A stretch of DNA of 64,000 nt from Streptomyces piniterrae (lineage in GTDB: Bacteria; Actinomycetota; Actinomycetes; Streptomycetales; Streptomycetaceae), in contig NZ_SUMB01000011.1 of assembly GCF_005048155.1 (NCBI RefSeq), forward strand, positions 1 through 64,000, written 5' to 3'. The position numbers and the translations under genes are program-made. A model generated the notes under the pieces. It saw nothing but the letters and a program-made list of their open reading frames with translations. It had not been told where the DNA came from and did not search any database. Shown here piece after piece: positions 33,830 to 43,185 of this stretch (within the stretch, counting starts at the first letter, position 1; each line of letters opens with the position of its first letter).

Positions 33830-33857
33830 GCGGTGGGGCTCTTCGGAGCCCCACCGC
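33830..33857 (+). terminator. Terminator with TTCG tetraloop
   Basis: A perfect 12-bp stem GCGGTGGGGCTC/GAGCCCCACCGC closed by a stable TTCG tetraloop, followed by TTGTGTGTGG. It lies 123 bp after the snapalysin stop and 101 bp before the end of the convergent corA gene. Confidence 0.85.
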
Positions 33858-33958
33858 TTGTGTGTGGACGGGGGCCGTACAGGGGGCGGCCCCCTACCGC
33901 AACGACCGGCTCCACGCTTCCCGTTGGGCCCCGGTCGAACTCCCCCTCACCTCAGGTC

Positions 33959-35050
33959 CTACAACCACCCGTTCCGCTTGAACCCGCGGTGGATCACCCA
34001 GCAGATCGCCAGGATGACGCCCATGACCAGCGGATACCCGAACGTCCAGTGCTTTTCCGGCATATATTCGAAGTTCATGCCGTAAACGCCGCAGACCATG
34101 GTCGGTACGGCGAGGATCGCGACCCAGGCACTGATCCGGCGCATGTCCTCGTTCTGGGCCACGGTGACCTGGGCCAGATGCGCCTGAAGTATGGAGTTGA
34201 GCAGTTCGTCGAAGGCGGTGATCTGCTCGGTGACCCGGTCGAGGTGGTCCGATACGTCCCGGAAGTACGTCTTGATCCGCGGGTCGACGTAGGCGATCGG
34301 CTGGGTGGCCAGCGACTGCAGCGGCCGGTCCAGCGGGGCCACCGCGCGCTTGAGTTCCAGGAGTTCGCGCTTGAGCTGGTAGATCCGGCCGGCCCCGCCG
34401 CCGCCCCGGACGGAGAAGACCTCGCTCTCGACATCGTCGATGTCGTCCTGGACGGCGGCCGTGACCTCCAGATAGTCGTCCACGACGAGGTCGGCGATGG
34501 CGTGCAGGACGGCCGACGGGCCGAGCGCCAGCTGCTCCGGGACGGACTCCAGCTGCTCGCGGAGCGGGCCGAGCGACCCATGTCCGCCGTGCCGCACGGT
34601 GATCACGAAGTCGGCGCCGGTGAAGACCATGATCTCGCCGGTCTCCACCACCTCGCTGGTGTCGGTGAGCCGGTCGTGCTCCACATAGCGGACCGTCTTG
34701 AACACGGTGAACAGGGAGTCGTCGTAGCGCTCCAGCTTGGGCCGCTGATGAGCGTAGACCGCGTCCTCGACGGCGAGCGGGTGCAGCCCGAAGAGCTCGA
34801 CGATGCCGGCGAACTCCTTCTCGGAGGGCTCGTGCAGCCCGATCCAGACAAAACCGCTGCCGGACCGGCGGACCTGGCGTATCGCCACGTCGGCCGGGTG
34901 GTTGCCCTGCTGCCGCACGCCGTCGACGTACACCGCGCAGTTCACGACGGCGGTGCCGAGCGGCGAGCGCGCGGGGTGGCTGAGGTCGACCCCGTGACTG
35001 CGCGGCTGTGGCAGCCGGACGGCTTTGCGGAGGTTGCTGATCACTGACAC
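33959..35050 (-). CDS. corA: CorA family magnesium/cobalt transporter
   Basis: A 363-residue protein. The GTG at 35050 is preferred (start VSVISNLRKAVRL); an earlier in-frame start would add an unlikely leader. A large cytoplasmic alpha/beta domain with long helices precedes two C-terminal transmembrane helices. The signature GMN motif is in VCGVYGMNFEYMPE, the selectivity loop. CorA pentamers import Mg2+. The gene is monocistronic by context. Confidence 0.95.
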   Translation of the reverse strand: MSVISNLRKAVRLPQPRSHGVDLSHPARSPLGTAVVNCAVYVDGVRQQGNHPADVAIRQVRRSGSGFVWIGLHEPSEKEFAGIVELFGLHPLAVEDAVYAHQRPKLERYDDSLFTVFKTVRYVEHDRLTDTSEVVETGEIMVFTGADFVITVRHGGHGSLGPLREQLESVPEQLALGPSAVLHAIADLVVDDYLEVTAAVQDDIDDVESEVFSVRGGGGAGRIYQLKRELLELKRAVAPLDRPLQSLATQPIAYVDPRIKTYFRDVSDHLDRVTEQITAFDELLNSILQAHLAQVTVAQNEDMRRISAWVAILAVPTMVCGVYGMNFEYMPEKHWTFGYPLVMGVILAICWVIHRGFKRNGWL

Positions 35051-35162
35051 GGGGCCAGTATGGCAACCGGGGGCGGGCCGGCGGTACGGCCCGGCCCCGC
35101 TTTTCACCCCGGGGTCAGGATGCGGGCACGGTCGGTGACACGCCCGGTTTGTGCCCTGTGCG

Positions 35163-36344
35163 CTACGCGTGCGGCCCCACGGTCACCGTGCCGAGGGTCA
35201 ATTCGGCCGTCCCTTCCAGGATTTCGCCGACCCGGCGGGCCTGGGCGTCCAGGGCGCGGCGCTGCCCGGTGGTCAGCGGCGTCAGCGGCTCGACGGTGAG
35301 CCGGATCCGGCGGCCGGAGCGGCGCTGGTGCCATACGCCGGCGACGGTGCCGTCGATGAGCAGCAGCGGGTAGTTTCCGGCCTGCCGCCCGGCCAGCGCG
35401 CGCTCTCCGGCCCGGCCGGGAAAGAGCAGGTCACGGGGCCGGCAGGCGATGCCGTAGGCGTCGAAGTAGGGGAGCAGGCGGACACCGGCGGGGTCGGTGG
35501 CGGGCCCTTCGGTGTCGCCGGCCACGATCCAGGCGGGCGTGCCCTCGAAGTCGACCTGCTGGAGGCGGCGCGGCCGCTCGTGGGCCAGGGTGGCGAAGAG
35601 TTCGCCCGCCCAGCCTGCCGGGGCGCCGATCCAGGTCGCGAAGTCCTGCGGGGTGGCCGGACCGTATGCGTACAGATAGCGCTGTACGAGCGCGGCGAGG
35701 GCGGCGGGTCCCGCCATCGGGCGGAAGCCGGGCAGGGCACGGCGGGGGCTGGTGTAGGCGACCTTGCGGCCCCGGTTGGGCGCGAAGCACAGGGCGCCGC
35801 TCTGCCCGGCCCGGTGCATGACCTGCCGCCAGCGCGGCCACATCCCCTGGAAGGCGGGCATCACGGGGTCGGCGGCCCAGGGCCCGGTGGCGGCGACCAC
35901 CGCCTCGCCCAGCTCGTCGGTGGTCAGCTCGGCTTCCGCCAGCGCGTCGGTGATCGCGGCGAGGATCCGCTCGGTCTGGTCGGGTGTCAGCCGGGCCTCC
36001 GGGGGGAGGGGGCTGGCCGCGGAGGGCACGGCCGACAGCGCACCGGTCCACATCGGCAGGTCTGCGGTGGGCAGCAGATGCACGGTGCCGCGCGGGCCAT
36101 GTGTCCTGACCAGGGTGCGGTCGGTCCACAGGGCCTCGCGGACGGCGGTGCGGCCGCCGGTCGCGGCGCGCAGCATGACGGAGAGTTCGGCGGCGGACAG
36201 TACCTGGGCGTGCGCCCCGCACATCGCGGCCGCGATCCCGGCGGGGTCGTCGGCGGCCGGCGCCCCGGCGAGCCCCGCCCGCTCCAGGCGGCGGGCGCTC
36301 GCCTCGGTCCAGGTCATGGTCGTCGTCGTGCTCGTACGCGCCAC
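35163..36344 (-). CDS. Winged-helix DNA-binding domain protein (HTH_42/AlkZ-related)
   Basis: A 393-residue protein. The N-terminal RRLERAGLAG and the AAMCGAHAQVLSAAELSVMLR segment, with later LYAYGPATPQDFATWIG, match the HTH_42 family that includes the DNA glycosylase AlkZ. AlkZ-type crosslink glycosylases carry a Q-phi-Q catalytic motif; here the equivalent reads HAQV, with only one Gln, so activity is uncertain. The start is the ATG at 36344. The MFS gene lies upstream on the same strand. Confidence 0.85.
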   Translation of the reverse strand: MARTSTTTTMTWTEASARRLERAGLAGAPAADDPAGIAAAMCGAHAQVLSAAELSVMLRAATGGRTAVREALWTDRTLVRTHGPRGTVHLLPTADLPMWTGALSAVPSAASPLPPEARLTPDQTERILAAITDALAEAELTTDELGEAVVAATGPWAADPVMPAFQGMWPRWRQVMHRAGQSGALCFAPNRGRKVAYTSPRRALPGFRPMAGPAALAALVQRYLYAYGPATPQDFATWIGAPAGWAGELFATLAHERPRRLQQVDFEGTPAWIVAGDTEGPATDPAGVRLLPYFDAYGIACRPRDLLFPGRAGERALAGRQAGNYPLLLIDGTVAGVWHQRRSGRRIRLTVEPLTPLTTGQRRALDAQARRVGEILEGTAELTLGTVTVGPHA

Positions 36345-36402
36345 GGTCGGGGGCTCCTCGGGGTCGGCTGGTGCGTGACGTGTGTGCGGGGCGGCCGCCT
36401 CT

Positions 36403-37950
36403 TCAGGAAACCAGGACCGGCTGCTCCCGCCCGGCTTCGTCGGCGGCCGCCGCGTCCGCCACCGCGCTCTGCGCCCGTACCCGCCGGGGCAGCAGGAACA
36501 GCAGCCCGAAGACGACGACCAGGCCGCCGGACACCCACCACAGCGCGTGGCCGGTGGCGTCGATGAACGAGGCCCCCGCCGCCGCTCGCGCCCCGCCTTC
36601 CGCGTGCCCGGTGCCGTCGACGACTCCGAAGAAGGCCACCGACGACAGGCCGAGGCCCAGGGCCATGCCCAGCTGTCCGGTGGTGTTGAAGATGCCGGAC
36701 GCCGATCCGGAGTGCTCGGCCGGCACCTCGGAGAGCACGGAGTCCGTGATCGGGGCGACGATCAGGCCCATGCCGGCGCCCAGCAGGACCATCGCCGGTG
36801 CCATCTGCCAGGAGTCCAGGGCCGTTCCGTAGTGCCCGGCCTGCCAGAGGTAGAGCAGCGCACCGGACAGCATGATCAGCGCGCCTGCCTGCATGACCTT
36901 GCGGCCGAAGCGCGGTACCAGCTTCTGGACGGACATCCCGGCGGCGGCCGAGCAGGCGAGGGAGAACGGCACCCCGGTCAGCCCCGCGTGCAGCGGGCCC
37001 CAGCCCAGCCCCAGCTGCATATGCAGCGTCCAGACCAGGAAGAACAGGCCAGAGGCGACGCCGAAGATCAGCTGGACGCCGACGCCGGCCGCGAACGTCC
37101 TGACCTTGAAGAGGGAGAGTTCGACGAGCGGTGAGCCGTCCTTGCGGGCCTTGGCGCGCTCGTAGCGGACGAACACCGCGAGCATGAGCGGGCTCGCCGC
37201 CATCGACACAAAGCCCCACACCGGCCAGCCGGACTCCCGCCCCTGGGTCAGCGGGTAGAGCACCATCAGCAGGCCGACGGTGGCCAGCGCCGTGCCGACC
37301 AGGTCGAGACGGAGCGCGCTGGGCGCCTTGGACTCGGTGAGGAAACGGCGGCCGAGCAGGATGCCGGCGACACCGACCGGCAGATTGATCAGGAAGATCG
37401 GGCGCCAGGCCAGCCCGAAGAGATCGCCCTCCGTGAGCAGCGCGCCGATCAGCGGGCCGCACACCGCGCCGAGGCCGATCACCGCGCCGAACATCCCGAA
37501 GACCTTGCCGCGCTCCCGCGGCGGAAAGCCGACGTGGATGATCGCCAGCACCTGCGGCACCATCAGCGCCGCCATCGCCCCTTGCAGCACCCGCGCGCCG
37601 ACCAGCATGCCGGGGCTCGTGGCCAGGCCGCACAGCGCGGAGGCGACGGTGAACCCGGCCATGCCCAGCAGGAACAGCCGCTTGCGGCCGTAGATGTCGC
37701 CCAGCCGGCCGCCGGTGATCAGGCCGAGCGCGAAGGCGAGGGCGTAGCCCGCGGTGACCCACTGGAGGGCGCTGAAGGATGCCCCGGTGTCCTGCCGGAT
37801 GCTCGGGATGGCGATGTTGACGATGGTCGCGTCGACCAGGTCCATGAAGCTGGCGGTGAGGACGACGGCGAGGGCTATCCAGCGTCTGCGGTCGGCCGCG
37901 GGGGCCGCCGTTTCGGCCGCCTCGGGGGCTGCGGGGGCGGTCGTGGTCAT
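36403..37950 (-). CDS. MFS drug exporter, DHA2 (14-TM) family
   Basis: A 515-residue membrane protein. The ATG at 37950 follows AGGAGAACGCC. Motif A is GGRLGDIYGRKRLFL, motif C is FGAVIGLGAVCGPLIGAL, and the first helix contains the LVDATIVNIAIPS signature (D1) of the EmrB/QacA group. It probably exports hydrophobic compounds with proton antiport. It is divergent from a WYL regulator, with an inverted repeat between them, implying regulation by that protein. Confidence 0.93.
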   Translation of the reverse strand: MTTTAPAAPEAAETAAPAADRRRWIALAVVLTASFMDLVDATIVNIAIPSIRQDTGASFSALQWVTAGYALAFALGLITGGRLGDIYGRKRLFLLGMAGFTVASALCGLATSPGMLVGARVLQGAMAALMVPQVLAIIHVGFPPRERGKVFGMFGAVIGLGAVCGPLIGALLTEGDLFGLAWRPIFLINLPVGVAGILLGRRFLTESKAPSALRLDLVGTALATVGLLMVLYPLTQGRESGWPVWGFVSMAASPLMLAVFVRYERAKARKDGSPLVELSLFKVRTFAAGVGVQLIFGVASGLFFLVWTLHMQLGLGWGPLHAGLTGVPFSLACSAAAGMSVQKLVPRFGRKVMQAGALIMLSGALLYLWQAGHYGTALDSWQMAPAMVLLGAGMGLIVAPITDSVLSEVPAEHSGSASGIFNTTGQLGMALGLGLSSVAFFGVVDGTGHAEGGARAAAGASFIDATGHALWWVSGGLVVVFGLLFLLPRRVRAQSAVADAAAADEAGREQPVLVS

Positions 37951-38048
37951 GGCGTTCTCCTGGGAACGGGAAGAGGAAGGATCTGCGGGCGAAACGGGCG
38001 GTAGCGGTGACGGCCCCGCTCCGTGCATCTCCGACACTAGAAGCCCTA

Positions 38049-38067
38049 TAGGACAGCTCCCGTCCTA
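38049..38067. promoter_or_regulatory. Candidate operator between MFS exporter and WYL regulator
   Basis: A perfect inverted repeat TAGGAC-AGCTCCC-GTCCTA lies 24 bp before the WYL start and 98 bp before the exporter start. The divergent layout suggests the WYL protein binds here. Confidence 0.55.
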
Positions 38068-38090
38068 CTTATGCGCGCATCATCGGTGCC

Positions 38091-39101
38091 ATGAGTGAGA
38101 CGTCGGCACGCCTGTTGAATCTGCTGTCCCTGCTGCAGACCCCCCGCGAATGGCCCGGCAACGAGCTGGCCGAGCGGCTGGGGGTCACCCCCCGCACGAT
38201 CCGCCGCGATATCGAGCGGCTGCGCGATCTGGGCTACCCGGTCCACGCGACGATGGGCGCGGACGGCGGCTACCGGCTGGCCGCGGGGACGGCCATGCCG
38301 CCGCTGCTGCTGGACGACGAGGAGGCGGTGGCCATCGCGGTGGGGCTGCGGTCGACGGCCGGGCACACCATCGACGGCATCGAGGAGGCGTCCGTCCGGG
38401 CGCTCGCCAAGCTCGAACAGGTGCTGCCGGCCCGGCTGCGGCGGCGGGTGGGCACCCTCGGTACGGCCACCGTCCCGATGCCCGCCGGCGACGGCCCGAC
38501 CGTCGACCCGGAGCATCTGTCCGTGCTCGCCGCGGCGATCACCAACCACGAGCGGGTGCGGTTCCGCTACGAGGCACGTGCCGGGGCCCGCACCAAGCGC
38601 CTGGTGGAGCCGTACCGCCTGGTCGCGGCCGCGCGCCGCTGGTATCTCGTGGCGTACGACAACGACCGCGAGGACTGGCGGATCTTCCGGGTGGACCGGC
38701 TGAGCGAGCCGTTCCCCACCGGCGTACGCACCCCGCCGCGCGAGCTGCCGGCCGCGGACGCCGCGGCCTACATCCGGGAGCGGATGCAGGGGATGGGCCC
38801 GGCCCCGGTGCACGGGGCGGTGGCGACGGTCTACGCGCCGGCCGCCGAGGTGACCGCCCGGCTGGGCGGCCCGTCGGCGGGCGAGGTGGAACCGCTCGAC
38901 GAGGCGTCCTGCCGGCTGCGCTGCGCGCCCGATTCGCTGGCCTGGCTGGCGTTCCGGCTGGCCATGCTGGGCTGCGAGTTCACCGTGCACGAGCCGCCGG
39001 AGCTGGCGGCGTACCTGCGGGAGATGGGCGGCCGGGTGACCCGGGCGGCGGGGCCGGGCACGGGGACGGGAGAGGGCGTGGGCGACGCAGGGGAGGCGTG
39101 A
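38091..39101 (+). CDS. YafY-type WYL-domain transcriptional regulator
   Basis: A 336-residue protein. An HTH_11 domain (NELAERLGVTPRTIRRDIERL) is followed by the WYL domain with RWYLVAYDNDREDWRIFRVDRL, and a C-terminal WCX-like extension. WYL domains bind nucleic acids or small ligands and can activate or repress. It is divergent from the MFS exporter. The tail is Gly/Thr-rich. Confidence 0.93.
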   Translation: MSETSARLLNLLSLLQTPREWPGNELAERLGVTPRTIRRDIERLRDLGYPVHATMGADGGYRLAAGTAMPPLLLDDEEAVAIAVGLRSTAGHTIDGIEEASVRALAKLEQVLPARLRRRVGTLGTATVPMPAGDGPTVDPEHLSVLAAAITNHERVRFRYEARAGARTKRLVEPYRLVAAARRWYLVAYDNDREDWRIFRVDRLSEPFPTGVRTPPRELPAADAAAYIRERMQGMGPAPVHGAVATVYAPAAEVTARLGGPSAGEVEPLDEASCRLRCAPDSLAWLAFRLAMLGCEFTVHEPPELAAYLREMGGRVTRAAGPGTGTGEGVGDAGEA

Positions 39102-39105
39102 CAGA

Positions 39106-39122
39106 ATACCCCTAGGGGGTAT
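39106..39122 (+). promoter_or_regulatory. CsoR-type copper operator
   Basis: ATACCCCTAGGGGGTAT matches the G-tract inverted repeat bound by copper-sensing CsoR repressors in actinobacteria. It lies 64 bp upstream of the copper operon's first start codon. Confidence 0.8.
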
Positions 39123-39186
39123 ATCGTTCTGCGTACTGGATGATGGTTGCCGCCGTTGTCCCACGGCTCGCGATGAGGAGTACGCC

Positions 39187-39432
39187 ATGACGGCCCTGTC
39201 CACCCCGGTCAAGCTCGGCGGCTATGCGCTGGCGCTGCTCGTCGTTCTCGCCGCCGGCTTCGGCCTCGGCCGCGCGTTCGGCGACGGCGCCGCCGGCCGG
39301 GACGGTCCCGTACGCCACTCCCCCGGACGGCACGCCCCCGCACAGCACTCGCAGCACGCCCAGCCCGCACAGCACGTCCAGCCCGCGCAGCCCGTGGAGC
39401 ACTCCCAGCACACCGAGGAGCAGCAGTCATGA
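39187..39432 (+). CDS. Small His-rich membrane peptide of the copper operon
   Basis: An 81-residue protein with GAGGAG upstream of the ATG. One transmembrane helix (YALALLVVLAAGFGLGRAF) is followed by an extracytoplasmic tail holding about ten His residues in QHSQH/QHVQP-type spacing, a probable copper-binding tail. Streptomyces copper loci often have a longer membrane-anchored protein with a similar N-terminus at this place, so it may be a shortened version. Its stop overlaps the copA start as ATGA, giving coupled translation. Confidence 0.8.
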   Translation: MTALSTPVKLGGYALALLVVLAAGFGLGRAFGDGAAGRDGPVRHSPGRHAPAQHSQHAQPAQHVQPAQPVEHSQHTEEQQS

Positions 39433-41843
39433 CCACCGCGATCGGAGAGTCCCGCGTCGAGCTGGAGATCGGCGGGATGACCTGCGCCTCGTGCGCCGCC
39501 CGCATCGAGAAGAAGCTCAACCGGATGGAGGGGGTCACCGCCACCGTCAACTACGCCACCGAGAAGGCGAAGGTGGCGGTGGCCGAGGGCAGCGGGGTCC
39601 AGGCCGCGGATCTGATCGCCACCGTCGAGAAGACCGGCTACACCGCGGCGCTGCCCCAACCGCCGGCGCCCGAACCGCCCCTCTCGGAGCACGCCACCGC
39701 CAGCAGCGACGGCACGGATGGCCCGACCGGCCCGGACGACTCGCATGGCACCGCCCCGGCCTCCGACGCCCTCGCCGCCCTCCGCCAGCGCCTGCTCACG
39801 TCCCTCGCGCTCTCCCTCCCCGTGGTCCTGATGGCGATGGTGCCGGCGCTCCAGTTCACCAACTGGCAGTGGCTGTCGCTGACGCTGGCCGCCCCGGTGG
39901 TGGCGTACGGAGCATGGCCGTTCCACAAGGCCGCTTGGACGAATCTGCGGCACGGCGCCGCCACGATGGACACGCTCATCTCGATGGGCACCCTCGCCGC
40001 GCTCGGCTGGTCGCTCTGGGCCCTCTTCTTCGGCACCGCGGGCATGCCCGGCATGACGCACCCCTTCGAGCTGACCATCGCCCGCACGGACGGCAGCGGC
40101 AGCATCTACCTGGAGGCGGCGGCCGGGGTCACCACCTTCATCCTGGCCGGCCGCTACTTCGAGGCCCGCTCGAAGCGCAAGGCGGGCGCTGCGCTGCGGG
40201 CACTGCTGGAGCTGGGCGCCAAGGACGTCGCCGTACTGCGCGAAGTCCACGGAGTCCGTGACGGCGGCGACACCCGTGACGGCGGCGACAACGGCACGGA
40301 CGTTCGCGAGGTGCGTGAAGTACGCGTCCCCATCGGGGAGTTGAAGGTCGGGGACCGTTTCGTCGTACGCCCGGGGGAGAAGATCGCCACCGACGGCCGG
40401 GTGGTCGAGGGCTCCTCGGCCGTGGACGCCTCCATGCTCACCGGCGAGTCCGTGCCGGTCGAGGTCGCCCCCGGTGACGGCGTCACAGGGGCCACCGTCA
40501 ACGCGGGCGGCCGGCTGGTCGTCGAAGCCACCCGGGTCGGCGCCGACACCCAGCTCGCCCGGATGGCGCGGCTCGTCGAGGACGCGCAGAACGGCAAGGC
40601 CGCGGCCCAGCGGCTCGCCGACCGGATCTCCGCGGTGTTCGTCCCGGTGGTCATCGCGCTCGCCGTCGGCACCCTCGGATACTGGCTGGGCGCCGGCGAG
40701 GGCGCGGTGGCCGCCTTCACCGCGGCCGTCGCCGTACTGATCATCGCCTGCCCGTGCGCCCTGGGCCTGGCCACCCCGACCGCGCTGATGGTCGGTACGG
40801 GCCGGGGCGCCCAGCTGGGCATCCTCCTCAAGGGGCCCGAGGTCCTGGAGTCCACCCGTAGGGCCGACACCGTCGTCCTGGACAAGACCGGCACCGTCAC
40901 CACGGGCGTGATGACCCTGACCGCCGTCCACCTCGCGGACGGCGTGCCGCGGCAGCAGGCGCTGCGGCTGGCCGGTGCGCTGGAGCACTCGTCGGAGCAC
41001 CCGATCGCCCGCGCCATCGCCGAGGCGGCCCAGGCCGCGGAGCCGTCCGGGACGCTGCCCGCTCCCGAGGACTTCGCCAACGTCCCCGGCCTGGGCGTCC
41101 AGGGCATCGTCGAGGGGCACGCCGTCCTGGTCGGCCGCGAGCGGCTGCTCCACGACTGGAGCCAGCAGCTCCCGCCGGAACTCGTCACGGCCAAGGAGGA
41201 GGCGGAGGCGGCGGGCCGGACCGCGGTCGCCGTCGGCTGGGACGGCGAGGCACGTGGCGTACTGGTCGTGTCGGACGCGGTGAAGCCGACCAGCGCCGAG
41301 GCGGTCGCCAGGCTCCGCGCGCTGGGCCTGACGCCGGTCCTGCTCACCGGCGACAACAAGGCCGTCGCGGAGGCGGTCGCCGCCGAGGTCGGGATCGACG
41401 AGGTGATCGCCGAGGTCCTGCCCGAGGACAAGGTGGCCGTCATCGCCCGCCTCCAGTCCGAGGGACGCTCGGTCGCCATGGTCGGCGACGGCGTCAACGA
41501 CGCGGCCGCCCTGGCCACCGCCGACCTGGGACTGGCCATGGGCACCGGCACCGACGCCGCCATCGAGGCCGGCGACCTCACCCTCGTACGGGGCGATCTG
41601 CGCGCCGCGGCGGACGCCATCCGGCTCGCCCGCGCCACCCTCGGCACCATCCGGACCAACCTGTTCTGGGCCTTCGGCTACAACGTCGCGGCACTCCCGC
41701 TGGCCGCGGCCGGGCTGCTCAACCCGATGATCGCGGGTGCCGCGATGGCCTTCTCCTCGGTCTTCGTCGTCGGCAACAGCCTGCGCCTGCGCCGCTTCCA
41801 GCCACTGACACGCGAGGCCGGGGGGCGTGAGGGGGAGGCGTGA
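39429..41843 (+). CDS. copA: Copper-translocating P1B-type ATPase
   Basis: An 804-residue protein. A single N-terminal heavy-metal domain carries GMTCASC at residues 16-22. The membrane CPC motif is at residues 441-443, the phosphorylation DKTGT starts at Asp485, the SEHPIARAI motif follows, and the hinge GDGVND lies at 686-691. A low-complexity linker (~75-115) joins the metal-binding domain to the membrane part, and a Gly/Asp-rich repeat (GGDTRDGGDN) sits in the actuator region. It exports Cu(I) from the cytoplasm and is controlled by the CsoR-type operator upstream. Confidence 0.96.
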   Translation: MTTAIGESRVELEIGGMTCASCAARIEKKLNRMEGVTATVNYATEKAKVAVAEGSGVQAADLIATVEKTGYTAALPQPPAPEPPLSEHATASSDGTDGPTGPDDSHGTAPASDALAALRQRLLTSLALSLPVVLMAMVPALQFTNWQWLSLTLAAPVVAYGAWPFHKAAWTNLRHGAATMDTLISMGTLAALGWSLWALFFGTAGMPGMTHPFELTIARTDGSGSIYLEAAAGVTTFILAGRYFEARSKRKAGAALRALLELGAKDVAVLREVHGVRDGGDTRDGGDNGTDVREVREVRVPIGELKVGDRFVVRPGEKIATDGRVVEGSSAVDASMLTGESVPVEVAPGDGVTGATVNAGGRLVVEATRVGADTQLARMARLVEDAQNGKAAAQRLADRISAVFVPVVIALAVGTLGYWLGAGEGAVAAFTAAVAVLIIACPCALGLATPTALMVGTGRGAQLGILLKGPEVLESTRRADTVVLDKTGTVTTGVMTLTAVHLADGVPRQQALRLAGALEHSSEHPIARAIAEAAQAAEPSGTLPAPEDFANVPGLGVQGIVEGHAVLVGRERLLHDWSQQLPPELVTAKEEAEAAGRTAVAVGWDGEARGVLVVSDAVKPTSAEAVARLRALGLTPVLLTGDNKAVAEAVAAEVGIDEVIAEVLPEDKVAVIARLQSEGRSVAMVGDGVNDAAALATADLGLAMGTGTDAAIEAGDLTLVRGDLRAAADAIRLARATLGTIRTNLFWAFGYNVAALPLAAAGLLNPMIAGAAMAFSSVFVVGNSLRLRRFQPLTREAGGREGEA

Positions 41844-41924
41844 GCGGAATGCGGGTGGGTGCTCGGGGGCACGCGGGAGGGCACGCGGTCGGGAAGCGTG
41901 CGGCGGGAAGCGCCGGCCCGGCTA

Positions 41925-42019
41925 GGGAATACCTCCCAGTAACCCCGCGTTGTGGACCCGCAGGGGGCCCGCGCATCCCCTAGGGGATCTGTTCGAACGT
42001 CCCCTAGGGGACCCCGCCC
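41925..42019. repeat. 95-bp direct repeat with stacked palindromes, copy 1
   Basis: About 88% identical over its first 86 bp to 43186-43280. The conserved core has three palindromes in a row: ATCCCCTAGGGGAT, GTTCGAAC and TCCCCTAGGGGA. It lies between copA and the KAS III-like gene. No coding role is evident. Confidence 0.88.
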
Positions 42020-42058
42020 ACCCCCCGCCCGCCCCCACCCCGGGGAGCGCACGCACCA

Positions 42059-42091
42059 CCCCCGCCGTGCACATCCCTTACACGGCGGGGG
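42059..42091 (+). terminator. Hairpin upstream of the KAS III gene
   Basis: A perfect 11-bp stem CCCCCGCCGTG/CACGGCGGGGG with an 11-nt loop, 215 bp after the copA stop. It may end copper-operon transcripts. Confidence 0.6.
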
Positions 42092-42223
42092 ACGCCCGTA
42101 GGCACGGCGTGGCGTCGGATGTCTCCAGTTCTGACGGCCGAAGATTGGTAGATCGCGCAACCACCGGTCGGCGCCGAAGGGTGAGACTGGTCGAGTACCG
42201 CCCGCCCACGCACAGGGGAACTC

Positions 42224-43162
42224 ATGACGGGGTCACGCGTCCTGGCTCTCGGCCATTACCAGCCCTCCGACGTGCTCACCAACGACGATCTCGCGAAGAT
42301 CGTGGACACCGACGACGCCTGGATCCGAAGCCGGGTCGGTATTCGCACCCGCCATGTCGCGGCCAAGGACGAGACGGTGGACTCCATGGCGTCCGCCGCG
42401 GCCGCCAAGGCGCTCGCATCGAGCGGCCTCGCCCCGCACGACATCGACCTGGTGCTGGTCGCGACCTGTACGGCCACCGACCGCAGCCCCAACACCGCGG
42501 CCCGGGTCGCCGCCCGGCTCGGCCTGGACGCGCCGGCCGCCATGGACATCAACGTCGTCTGCTCCGGCTTCACCCACGCGCTGGCCACCGCCGACCACGC
42601 CATCCGGGCCGGTTCCGCGACCAACGCGCTGGTCATCGGGGCGGAGAAGTTCACCGACGTGGTCGACTGGACGGACCGTACGACCTGCGTCCTGGTCGGC
42701 GACGGCGCGGGCGCGGCGGTGGTCACCGCCGCCCCGGAACCGGAGGTCGGCCCGGTGCTGTGGGGCTCGGTCCCGCAGATGGGCGGCGCGGTGCGCATCG
42801 AGGGCGAGCCGGCCCGGTTCTCCCAGGAGGGCCAGACCGTCTACCGCTGGGCGACGACGCAGCTGCCGGCCATCGCCCGGCAGGTCTGCGAACGCTCCGG
42901 CATCCTCCCCGAGGACCTCGCGGGCGTGGTCCTGCACCAGGCCAATCTGCGCATCATCGAGCCGGTCGCCGAGCGCATCGGCGCGGTCAACGCGGTGGTC
43001 GCCCGCGACGTCGTCGACTCCGGCAACACCTCCGCCGCGTCGGTCCCGCTCGCCCTGTCCAAGCTGGTGGAACGCCGCGAGATCGCCGCCGGCGCCCCCG
43101 TCCTGCTGTTCGCCTTCGGCGGCAATCTGTCGTACGCGGGACAGGTCATCCGCTGCCCGTAG
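42224..43162 (+). CDS. Beta-ketoacyl-ACP synthase III-like enzyme (FabH family)
   Basis: A 312-residue thiolase-fold protein. The catalytic triad is complete: Cys113 in INVVCSGF, His238 in LHQANLRI, Asn268 in SGNTSAAS. The N-terminus WIRSRVGIRTRHVAA is typical. It should condense an acyl-CoA starter with malonyl-ACP, or transfer acyl groups. No other fatty acid or polyketide genes surround it, so it is not the housekeeping fabDHPF copy. It is bracketed by two copies of a palindromic direct repeat, which suggests it was gained as a cassette. Confidence 0.93.
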   Translation: MTGSRVLALGHYQPSDVLTNDDLAKIVDTDDAWIRSRVGIRTRHVAAKDETVDSMASAAAAKALASSGLAPHDIDLVLVATCTATDRSPNTAARVAARLGLDAPAAMDINVVCSGFTHALATADHAIRAGSATNALVIGAEKFTDVVDWTDRTTCVLVGDGAGAAVVTAAPEPEVGPVLWGSVPQMGGAVRIEGEPARFSQEGQTVYRWATTQLPAIARQVCERSGILPEDLAGVVLHQANLRIIEPVAERIGAVNAVVARDVVDSGNTSAASVPLALSKLVERREIAAGAPVLLFAFGGNLSYAGQVIRCP

Positions 43163-43185
43163 GGCCGGTCGGGTGGCGTGCCCGT

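Larger units (their letters stand above)
41844..42223. other. 380-bp intergenic region between copA and the KAS III gene
   Basis: No gene supported. It holds copy 1 of the 95-bp palindromic element and, further on, a terminator-like hairpin. The last ~100 bp must contain the promoter of the ketoacyl-ACP synthase gene. Confidence 0.5.
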
